Of a stretch of 64,000 bases of DNA, positions 57,989 through 64,000 are shown in pieces. This DNA comes from Aestuariirhabdus litorea (GTDB lineage Bacteria; Pseudomonadota; Gammaproteobacteria; Pseudomonadales; Aestuariirhabdaceae). The notes beneath the pieces are model-generated. The model saw only the letters and a program-made list of their open reading frames with translations, was not told where the DNA came from and ran no database searches. Location: positions 2,108,001-2,172,000 of the forward strand of contig NZ_QWEZ01000001.1 in assembly GCF_003864255.1 (NCBI RefSeq). The letters run 5' to 3'. How positions within the stretch are numbered: position 1 is the first letter of the stretch; each line of letters begins with the position of its first letter. The position numbers and the translations under genes were made by a program.

Positions 57989-59377
57989 GTGAGTTTTGAA
58001 CTGACCTTGATTGCCGGCCTCATTGCCCTGGCCTCCCTGCTCCTCTCACGCCGCACCAGCAACCCTGACACCTTCTTTCGCGGCCATTCTGAACAGGGAA
58101 CAGCACCGGGGCTCTGGACCCTCGTATTCTCCCAGGTCACCACCTGGATCTTTGCCCGTTCGCTGCTCAATGCGGCCATTCTCGGCTATTACTACGGGAT
58201 CTGGGGAACGCTCGCCTACGCCCTCTACTACCTCTCCTTCATTACCGGCGGCATCATCATCGACCAACTGCGATTCCGTCACGGCTTCAACAGCATCCAG
58301 GCGTTCCTGGAGGATCGATTCGGCAACTGGGGTAGCCGCTGCTACAACCTTGTGATTGGGGTTCGCCTGATCAGTGAGGTGTTTGCCAACCTGCTGGTGA
58401 TCGGTATTCTCTTCGGAGCGGTCGGCAGCCAACTTTATACCGCTGCCATTATCGGTTTTGCCGCGGTGACCCTGCTCTACTCCATGCTGGGTGGCCTTCA
58501 CGCCAGCCTGCGCACCGACCTGTTACAGATGCTGGTGTTTATCGCCACCCTGGCACTACTGATAGGGCTGGCTACCCACAGCGGCGTCCTAAGCCTGGAT
58601 AACCTGCTTTTTAAGGAGTTCCAGATTAGCGATCCCGGCCCGGTACTGATGTTGGTAGCCCTGCTGCAGGTGTGGAGCTACCCCATGCACGACCCGGTGA
58701 TGATGGACCGGGGGCTGCTGGCCGACCGCCCGACCACCCGCAAAAGTTTCCTCCACGCCGCCTGGATCAGCATCCTCTGTATCCTGGCTTTCGGCTCACT
58801 GGGCATTGTCGCAGGGGCACAGGCCCAGAGCGGCGAAGCGATGACCGACGCCCTGCAGCGCCTGTTGGGAGACCTGCCGATGCTGCTGTTCAATGCTGCC
58901 CTGGTGATCTCGGCCATGTCCACCCTCGACAGCACCCTCTCCAGCTCCTCCAAACTGGTGATCATCGACATGAAGCTGCTTCCCACCCGTGTCAGCAATG
59001 GCCGCGGGGTGATGCTGCTGTTTATGCTGCTGGGGGTCTGGCTGGTCTTTGTCGGCAATAAAGACCTGTTCAGCGCCGTCGCCGTCAGCGGTACCGCCTC
59101 CATGTACCTGTTACCCGTCATCTTTTTCTCTCTGCTGGGCGGGCGTCGCGACATCCCCCTGTGGAGCTACCTGGGCAGTTTCGCCCTCGCACTTGCGGGT
59201 GCTGCCCTCTACTTCACCGAATCCTCCGGCTACAGCCAACTGATGGGCGATGCCCATAAATACAGCAAGTTGCTGCTGATCTGCCTGGTGGTGCTGGTCG
59301 GTGGCTGCACACTCTTTGCCCTGGGAGTGGTCACCGGCGCCCGCCAGCGCCTGGCCAATGAAGGGTCGCCTGCATGA
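57989..59377 (+). CDS. Sodium:solute symporter family protein
   Basis: This 462-residue protein has about 12-13 membrane segments and the SSS-family layout. SNPDTFFRGHSEQGTAPGLWTLVFSQVTTWIFARSLLNAA gives the first core helix; a second repeat carries VISAMSTLDSTLSSSSKLVIID, the conserved SSS helix with Ser residues for sodium. The family carries sugars, amino acids, osmolytes and acetate; this member's substrate is unknown. GTG 57989 follows AAAGGGGACTCCC. Its stop overlaps the start of the next gene (ATGA at 59374-59377), indicating coupling with a phosphoesterase-like protein. Confidence 0.85.
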   Translation: MSFELTLIAGLIALASLLLSRRTSNPDTFFRGHSEQGTAPGLWTLVFSQVTTWIFARSLLNAAILGYYYGIWGTLAYALYYLSFITGGIIIDQLRFRHGFNSIQAFLEDRFGNWGSRCYNLVIGVRLISEVFANLLVIGILFGAVGSQLYTAAIIGFAAVTLLYSMLGGLHASLRTDLLQMLVFIATLALLIGLATHSGVLSLDNLLFKEFQISDPGPVLMLVALLQVWSYPMHDPVMMDRGLLADRPTTRKSFLHAAWISILCILAFGSLGIVAGAQAQSGEAMTDALQRLLGDLPMLLFNAALVISAMSTLDSTLSSSSKLVIIDMKLLPTRVSNGRGVMLLFMLLGVWLVFVGNKDLFSAVAVSGTASMYLLPVIFFSLLGGRRDIPLWSYLGSFALALAGAALYFTESSGYSQLMGDAHKYSKLLLICLVVLVGGCTLFALGVVTGARQRLANEGSPA

Positions 59378-60234
59378 GCCCTTTCAAGCTGCCCGGGCCG
59401 GGCCCCCTGCTGGTTTTTGGCGGCCCCTACAGCAACCTGGAAGCCACCCGGACCCTGCAGGCCCGGGCCGAGGCGCTGGGGGTGCCTCCCGAGAACTGCC
59501 TCTGCACCGGCGACCTCATCGCCTACTGCGCCCGCCCCGCAGAAACCCTCGACGCGATTCAGGCGTGGGGCTGCACCAGCATCATGGGCAACTGTGAAGA
59601 GTCGCTGGTCCAGCAGGCCGCCGATTGCGGCTGTGGCTTCGAAGCGGGCAGTGCCTGCGACGCACTCTCCCAGGGCTGGTTTCGCTTTGCCCGTGCCCGC
59701 ATCAATGAGCAGCAGCGGGCGTGGATGGCCACCCTCCCCCAACAACTGCAGTTTCGCTGGCACCAGTTTACGGTGACGCTGGTCCATGGTGCCCCCTCCC
59801 GCATCAACCGCTTTCTGTTCGCCTCCAGTGAAACAGCGGAAAAACAGAAGGAGCTGGAGTCGAGTGGCGCCCAGCTGCTGCTGGCCGGTCACTGCGGGCT
59901 CCCCTTTGGGCAAACCATAGCCGGGCCCGAAGGCTCAAGATATTGGCTCAACAGCGGCGCCATTGGCATGCCCGCCAACGACGGCACCCCCGACGGTTGG
60001 TATCTGCTGCTGGAACCGGAGGGGGATAGCGTTCGCGCCAGCTGGCACCGGCTTCCCTATAACGCCCCTTCCGAGCAGCAGGCGATGAGGGCGGCAGGAC
60101 TGGACAACGGCTATGCCTCCGCCCTCACCAGTGGTCTCTGGCCCAGCATGGATGTGCTGCCCGAGCCCGAGCGCCTGCAACAGGGCACCCCCCTGCAACC
60201 CCAAGCGCTAATGCTCACCCCGAATACTCCATGA
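59374..60234 (+). CDS. Metallophosphoesterase-fold protein with altered metal site
   Basis: This 286-residue protein aligns with YfcE/MJ0936-type phosphoesterases, but its metal ligands are changed. The DxHGN motif reads GPYSN (Gly17, Tyr19), GNHE reads GNCE (Asn73, Cys74) and GHTH reads GHCG (His173, Gly175). Still present are GD (Asp47), Asn73, His138 in LVHGAP and His173. So site-2 ligands are kept and those specific to site 1 are lost. There are at least nine Cys, including a CGCG at 85-88. Proteins with a GGPYSNLxA start occur in other proteobacteria, as far as I recall, so this is a subfamily and not a decayed gene. It is coupled to the symporter gene. Activity is unknown. Confidence 0.8.
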   Translation: MSPFKLPGPGPLLVFGGPYSNLEATRTLQARAEALGVPPENCLCTGDLIAYCARPAETLDAIQAWGCTSIMGNCEESLVQQAADCGCGFEAGSACDALSQGWFRFARARINEQQRAWMATLPQQLQFRWHQFTVTLVHGAPSRINRFLFASSETAEKQKELESSGAQLLLAGHCGLPFGQTIAGPEGSRYWLNSGAIGMPANDGTPDGWYLLLEPEGDSVRASWHRLPYNAPSEQQAMRAAGLDNGYASALTSGLWPSMDVLPEPERLQQGTPLQPQALMLTPNTP

Positions 60235-60260
60235 AAAAGGGGCATCGAACGATGCCCCTC
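60234..60260 (-). terminator. Terminator of the acyl-CoA dehydrogenase gene
   Basis: On the minus strand GGGGCATCG-TT-CGATGCCCC is followed by five T. It may also slow plus-strand transcripts, without a T-run. Confidence 0.82.
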
Positions 60261-60285
60261 GGGTAGCGCTACGAGCTGCTGAGTA

Positions 60286-61422
60286 TCAGAGCGCGCGGGC
60301 GATGATCTCCTTCATGATCTCATTGGTGCCGGCGTAGATCTTCTGTACCCGGGCGTCGGCCCAGGCACGCGCCACTGGGTACTCCCACATATAGCCGAAG
60401 CCGCCGTGCAGCTGCAGGCACTCATCGATCACCCGGCACTGCACCTCGGTGGCGTGCAGTTTGGCCTTGGCGGCGGTGGGCACATCCAGCTTGCCGGCCA
60501 CGTGCAGCTCCAGGCACTTGTCGACGAACACCCGCGCCACGGTCAGCTCGGTATCCATCTCCGCCAGCTTGAAGCGGGTGTTCTGGAACTGGGAGATGCT
60601 CTTGCCAAAGGCCTGCCGCTCCTTTACGTACTCGCGGGTCTGCTCAAAGATCGACTCGGCGCTGGCAATGGCATTAACCGCCACTGACAAACGCTCCTGG
60701 GGCAGCTCCTGCATCAGGTAGATAAAGCCCATCCCCTCGGCACCCAACAGGTTCTCCCGGGGCACCCGCACATCCTGGAAGAAGAGTTCGGAGGTGTCCT
60801 GGGCCTTCATACCGATCTTTTCCAGGTTACTGCCCTTGGTAAAGCCGGCCATGCCCGCCTCCACCAGCAACAGGCTGGTGCCCTTGGCGCCCGCCGACGG
60901 GTCGGTCTTGGCGACCACCACCACCAGGTCGGCCAACTGGCCGTTGGTGATGAAGGTTTTGGAGCCGTTAAGAACGTACTCGTCTCCGTCCAGCACGGCG
61001 GTGGTCTTGATCCCCTGCAGGTCGGAGCCCGCCCCCGGCTCGGTCATGGCGATGGCACTGACCATCTCACCGCTGACCAGCTTGGGCAGGTACTTCTGCT
61101 TCAACTGCTCGGAGCCATAGTTGAAGAGGTAGGGAACCGAGATATCGGAGTGCAGGCCAAAACCGATTCCAGAGAGGCCAAGGCGCGCGATCTCTTCATC
61201 CACAATGGCGTTGTAGCGAAAATCGACCCCCACCCCGCCGTACTCCTCGGGGATGGTCGGGCACAACAGTCCCTGCTCGCCGGCCTTGCTCCAAAGGGCC
61301 CGGTCGACCTGACCCTCTTTCTCCCACTGCGCGTGGTAGGGCACAGCCTCCTGTTCGAGAAACTTGCGTACGGAGTCGCGGAATAGCTCCTGGTCGGAGT
61401 CGTAGACGGTTCTTGGAATCAT
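60286..61422 (-). CDS. Acyl-CoA dehydrogenase, LCAD-like
   Basis: This 378-residue flavoenzyme oxidises acyl-CoA to 2-enoyl-CoA. AMTEPGAGSDLQGI (FAD/substrate), the RQAFGKSISQFQ signature, QLHGGFGYMWEYPVARAWADARV and the C-terminal IYAGTNEIMKEII are all present. The usual catalytic Glu of medium-chain enzymes (IYEGT) is Ala here; instead Glu243 in ELPQERLS matches the catalytic base of long-chain and isovaleryl enzymes. It is therefore of the LCAD subgroup. It stands alone, with its own terminator. Confidence 0.92.
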   Translation of the reverse strand: MIPRTVYDSDQELFRDSVRKFLEQEAVPYHAQWEKEGQVDRALWSKAGEQGLLCPTIPEEYGGVGVDFRYNAIVDEEIARLGLSGIGFGLHSDISVPYLFNYGSEQLKQKYLPKLVSGEMVSAIAMTEPGAGSDLQGIKTTAVLDGDEYVLNGSKTFITNGQLADLVVVVAKTDPSAGAKGTSLLLVEAGMAGFTKGSNLEKIGMKAQDTSELFFQDVRVPRENLLGAEGMGFIYLMQELPQERLSVAVNAIASAESIFEQTREYVKERQAFGKSISQFQNTRFKLAEMDTELTVARVFVDKCLELHVAGKLDVPTAAKAKLHATEVQCRVIDECLQLHGGFGYMWEYPVARAWADARVQKIYAGTNEIMKEIIARAL

Positions 61423-61518
61423 TGTTCGCCTCGATAGTCAGTAGGGATGGAGCCGGTCGCCTCGCAGGGCGCGCCGGTAGATGTTTCCACTATAAGGGGC
61501 AAACGGGAGAAAGGGGCT

Positions 61519-61556
61519 GGCCAATCCACTCAAACGGATTGGCCATTTTTAATGCA
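61519..61556 (+). other. Strong hairpin downstream of zapE, T-run on the plus strand
   Basis: GGCCAATCC-N8-GGATTGGCC is followed on the plus strand by ATTTTT. No plus-strand gene precedes it; on the minus strand, where zapE ends, the following sequence is AGCCCCTTT and a poor terminator tail. Confidence 0.6.
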
Positions 61557-61563
61557 GGTGCCC

Positions 61564-62664
61564 TCAGGCTTTGTGCTCGAGCGCCAGGTACTCGTGGGAC
61601 TGCATCTCCTGCAAGCGGCTCTTGGTGCGCTCAAACACGAAGGCCAGCTGGGTGCCGACATAGAGCTCCTCCACCGCGACTTCGGCGGAGATGATCAACT
61701 TGACTCCACGGTCGTAGAACTCATCCACCAGGTTCACGAAGCGCCGCGCCTGGTCATCCTTGCTGCCATCCATCTGCGGCACGTCGCTGAGCAGGATCGC
61801 ATGGAAGATGCGCCCCAGCTCGATGTAGTCGTTCTGGCTGCGGGGGCCGTCGCACAGCTCTGTGAAGGTAAACCAGGCCACATCGTCACACACCTGGACC
61901 GAGAGGATATCGCGCCCCTCGATCTGCAACACCTCACCCCGATGGACATGCTCCACATCCGGGGTCAGCTGCTCAAAACTCTGCTGCAGGCTGTCCTGGG
62001 CCGCCTCCCCCAGGGGGAAATGGTAGATCTCCGCCTGCTCCAGTACCCGCAGCCGGTAGTCGATGCCACTGTCGACATTGACCACAGTGGTGTGCTGCTT
62101 GATCAGGTCGATGGCGGGCAGGAATTTGGCTCGCTGCAGGCCATCCTTGTAGAGGTCGTCGGGGACAATATTGGAGGTAGCCACCAGCGTCACCCCCAGG
62201 TTAAAGAGCTCGCTGAACAGCCCTGCAAGGATCATCGCGTCAGTGATATCGGTAACAAAAAACTCATCAAAGCAGATCACCCGGGCCTCACCGGCAAAGC
62301 GGCGGGCAATAATGATCAAAGGGTTCTTCTCCCCTTTCAGGTCGGTCAGCTCATGGTGAACCCGGCGCATGAAACGGTGAAAATGGGTGCGCATCTTCTG
62401 CTCGAAGGGAAGACTGTCGTAGAAGGTGTCCACCAGGTAGGTTTTGCCGCGCCCCACACCGCCCCAGAAGTACAGCCCCTTGAGTGGCTCCGGGCGCTTC
62501 TTTTTCAACAGTCCCTTGATCAGCTGGCGCTTCCCGGGCTTGGCGGTTTGCGCGACCAGATCGTCGTAGAGCCGCTGCAGGTGGCGCACCGCCTGTTCCT
62601 GGGAGGCGTCGTGGGAAAATCCCTCGCGTTGAAGATCCTGCTGGTAGCGTTCCAAAGGCGTCAT
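61564..62664 (-). CDS. zapE: Cell division ATPase ZapE (AFG1-like)
   Basis: This 366-residue AAA ATPase of the AFG1/ZapE group has Walker A YFWGGVGRGKTYLVD near 73, Walker B VICFDEFFVTDITDA near 137 and ATSNIVPDDLYKDGLQR near 174. ZapE associates with the Z ring in E. coli and is needed under low oxygen or heat. ATG 62664 begins MTPLERYQQDLQREGF; a longer frame to 62748 does not look like the family. It is divergent from zapG, as yhcM and yhcB are in E. coli. Confidence 0.93.
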   Translation of the reverse strand: MTPLERYQQDLQREGFSHDASQEQAVRHLQRLYDDLVAQTAKPGKRQLIKGLLKKKRPEPLKGLYFWGGVGRGKTYLVDTFYDSLPFEQKMRTHFHRFMRRVHHELTDLKGEKNPLIIIARRFAGEARVICFDEFFVTDITDAMILAGLFSELFNLGVTLVATSNIVPDDLYKDGLQRAKFLPAIDLIKQHTTVVNVDSGIDYRLRVLEQAEIYHFPLGEAAQDSLQQSFEQLTPDVEHVHRGEVLQIEGRDILSVQVCDDVAWFTFTELCDGPRSQNDYIELGRIFHAILLSDVPQMDGSKDDQARRFVNLVDEFYDRGVKLIISAEVAVEELYVGTQLAFVFERTKSRLQEMQSHEYLALEHKA

Positions 62665-63020
62665 GAAAAGTTCACCGTATTTACTGATACACCCGGATCG
62701 GGCCTCAATGAGCGGCAGATCGCTCTGCACATCGAAAGTGGGGCGCACACTCTACCCCCAGCGTAGGTTTTAGGCAAATGACCCCGTCCCCCTGAACTGT
62801 CCCCCGGATAGTCCGCCAGTGTGGCCAAGCCCGCCCGCTGGGTAAAGGCTACAAATGTATAACACAGCGATACCCCAGGGCCCCTGTACAGGGGAGGGAA
62901 AAGCCTTTAACTTAAGGGCTGCGGGGGATATACACCCTCTCCCCCCCACTCCCCCGCCGCCAACAGCACTGGGTTGCAGCGGGGCGGTGTGTAAAGTTAC
63001 GGATAAATCGAGGCAGAAGC
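62665..63020. promoter_or_regulatory. Divergent zapE/zapG control region with two palindromes
   Basis: There is no coding sequence here. CCCCTGTACAGGGG (62881-62894) is a perfect 14-bp palindrome. AGCCTTTAA-C-TTAAGGGCT (62902-62920) is an inverted repeat with one mismatch. Both lie about 100-140 bp before zapG and about 220-250 bp before zapE. I find no confident -35/-10 pair. Confidence 0.5.
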
Positions 63021-63485
63021 GTGGAAGATACCAACAGTTTGTGGGTTTTAGGCTCAATGGCATTTGTAGGCGGCATCATCGCCGGGGTACTGCTTTACCA
63101 CATGCTGCGAGGAGGCTCCCCCCAGAACAGCCGGGTCGAGGAACAACTGAGGACCATGGAGTCCCAGTTCAAGGATTACCAGGAGAAGGTCTCCGACCAT
63201 TTCAGCACCACCGCTCACCTGGTCAACAAGCTGACCGAGAGCTACAAGGATGTGCATGAGCACCTGGTGGCCAGCTCCGAGCACCTGTGCACCGACGAGC
63301 TGACCCGCCATCGCCTGAGCGATTCCCTGCTGGCCAGCAGCACCCTGCTGTCGAAAAACGACAATGAGGATTCCCCCCGCCCCCCGCTGGATTACTCCAA
63401 CAGCAAGGGCACCCTGTCCGAGGAATTTGGGGTCAAGAAAAAGGACCTCAGCGATACCCAGGAGATCAAGGAGAAGCAGGCCTGA
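63021..63485 (+). CDS. zapG: Envelope division protein ZapG/YhcB (DUF1043)
   Basis: This 154-residue protein has one N-terminal membrane helix (about residues 7-27) and a long coiled coil (about 38-95, MESQFKDYQEKVSDHFSTTAHLVNKLTESYKDV), then a disordered acidic tail. It matches YhcB, which links division, elongation and envelope synthesis in E. coli. It starts with GTG behind GAGGCAGAAGC. Confidence 0.9.
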   Translation: MEDTNSLWVLGSMAFVGGIIAGVLLYHMLRGGSPQNSRVEEQLRTMESQFKDYQEKVSDHFSTTAHLVNKLTESYKDVHEHLVASSEHLCTDELTRHRLSDSLLASSTLLSKNDNEDSPRPPLDYSNSKGTLSEEFGVKKKDLSDTQEIKEKQA

Positions 63486-63512
63486 CGAAGGCCGCCCCTC
63501 TCCCAGCTACAC

Positions 63513-63544
63513 AAATCAGGGCGCCTAGGCGCCCTGATTTTTTT
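63513..63544 (+). terminator. Terminator of zapG
   Basis: AAATCAGGGCGCC-TA-GGCGCCCTGATTT is a perfect 13-bp stem followed by further T. The A-run on the other side lets it also serve the converging metallo-hydrolase gene. Confidence 0.92.
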
Positions 63545-63572
63545 GTGGCCCGCCCGCTGACGGCTTCACCCT

Positions 63573-64000
63573 TCAACGCAGCGGCCAGGCGCTGAGCACC
63601 CCCGCCTGGGCCATCGGCTCCTGCGGCTGATAGCGCCCGCGCTCATCGCGGACGATCCGCGCCGCAAAGCAGTCAGGATCGTGACTAAAAAAGAGCCACC
63701 CCCGCCGTTGCTGTAGGGACTCTAGCAGCTGCGTCTTCTCATCGATCAGCTGCTCCGCCGCCCGGTCATACCCCATAGTGATGGGAAGGTTGACCCAGGG
63801 GGTGGCGGGCACCAGGTCAGCACCGTACACCAGCGGCCCCTGCCCGGTTTCGATCTCCGTCAGCAGCATTCCCGGGCTGTGGCCATCACTGCGGATAAAA
63901 TGGTAACCGGCTCCCAGTTCCGGGGCCTGCTCCCCCTCCACCAGCCGCAGCCGGCCACTGGCTTCGAGCAGCTCAACCAGCTCGGGTACATAGGAAGCGC
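63573..64000 (-). CDS. MBL-fold metallo-hydrolase, C-terminal part (partial)
   Basis: A minus-strand frame runs off the right edge, so only the last 142 or so residues are seen. SDGHSPGMLLTEIETG carries the His of the third metallo-beta-lactamase motif, VYGADLVPA the bridging Asp, and FFSHDPDCFAARI the last His. This order matches MBL-fold hydrolases of the lactonase-like group. Substrate is unknown. The gene probably ends at the terminator shared with zapG. Confidence 0.8.
   Translation of the reverse strand, partial: ASYVPELVELLEASGRLRLVEGEQAPELGAGYHFIRSDGHSPGMLLTEIETGQGPLVYGADLVPATPWVNLPITMGYDRAAEQLIDEKTQLLESLQQRRGWLFFSHDPDCFAARIVRDERGRYQPQEPMAQAGVLSAWPLR

Noticed and set aside
61447-62766. 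439-codon frame antisense to zapE
   Set aside because: ZapE motifs are intact on the minus strand; the plus-strand frame shows no family features.
62881-62894. LexA (SOS) box
   Set aside because: The LexA consensus needs CTGT-N8-ACAG; here CTGT and ACAG are adjacent with no spacer.
62770-63063. Small minus-strand frame in the zapE/zapG interval
   Set aside because: Pro- and Gly-rich, overlaps the zapG start, no ribosome-binding site.

Overview
This 64 kb window is a GC-rich (about 60-65%) chromosomal segment of a Gram-negative gammaproteobacterium, most like the Pseudomonas / Oceanospirillales / Marinobacter side of the class. The evidence is gene order: a complete mraZ-to-secA division and cell wall (dcw) cluster followed by argJ and a Nudix-ThiE fusion; rnpB placed between rsmI and mraZ; lptG-lptF divergent from pepA-holC-(unknown)-valS; lpoA-yraN-diaA-dolP; sspB-sspA-petCBA-rpsI-rplM; and zapE divergent from zapG. 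Almost all of it is core genome. I see no phage, insertion sequence, integrase, CRISPR array or tRNA.

Layout. 1-4.4 kb (+): tail of a probable solute-binding protein gene, then a four-gene branched-chain-type ABC transporter (livHMGF) coupled to an alpha/beta hydrolase of the arylformamidase type. 4.4-5.8 kb: a secreted protein of unknown function (-) and an RDD membrane protein (+). 5.9-8.0 kb (-): lptG-lptF, LPS export permeases. 8.2-14.2 kb (+): pepA, holC, an unknown coiled-coil protein, valS and a small basic protein. 14.3-18.4 kb: a CopD-like membrane protein (-), then a TRAP dicarboxylate transporter dctPQM (+) behind a well-formed sigma-54 promoter with two upstream palindromes. 18.4-18.8 kb: 48-bp tandem repeats. 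18.8-22.5 kb: a Pat-type protein acetyltransferase (+) facing an HDAC-family deacetylase (-). 22.6-24.8 kb (-): Nudix-ThiE fusion and argJ.

24.8-46.6 kb (-): secA, an M23 peptidase, lpxC, ftsZ, ftsA, ftsQ, ddl, murC, murG, ftsW, murD, mraY, murF, murE, ftsI, ftsL, rsmH, mraZ, mostly overlapping and translationally coupled. The cluster starts at a textbook sigma-70 promoter whose start point lies on three MraZ boxes. 46.8-48.1 kb (-): RNase P RNA and rsmI. 48.2-51.6 kb (+): lpoA, yraN, diaA, dolP. 51.7-56.6 kb (-): sspB, sspA, the cytochrome bc1 genes petC-petB-petA, rpsI, rplM. 56.8-60.2 kb (+): Tas-like aldo/keto reductase, a sodium/solute symporter and a metallophosphoesterase-fold protein that has lost one set of metal ligands. 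60.3-64 kb: an LCAD-like acyl-CoA dehydrogenase (-), zapE (-), zapG (+) and a metallo-beta-lactamase-fold hydrolase cut by the window end (-).

How it fits together: lipid II synthesis (murCDEFG, mraY, ddl), septal machinery (ftsLIWQAZ), lipid A synthesis (lpxC), LPS export (lptFG), envelope maintenance (M23 peptidase, lpoA, dolP, zapE, zapG) and protein export (secA) make up an envelope-growth block. Around it lie nutrient uptake (liv, dct, symporter) and respiration (bc1). The least explained parts are the symporter/degenerate-phosphoesterase pair, the Pat/HDAC pair, the 48-bp repeats, and several small proteins of unknown function.
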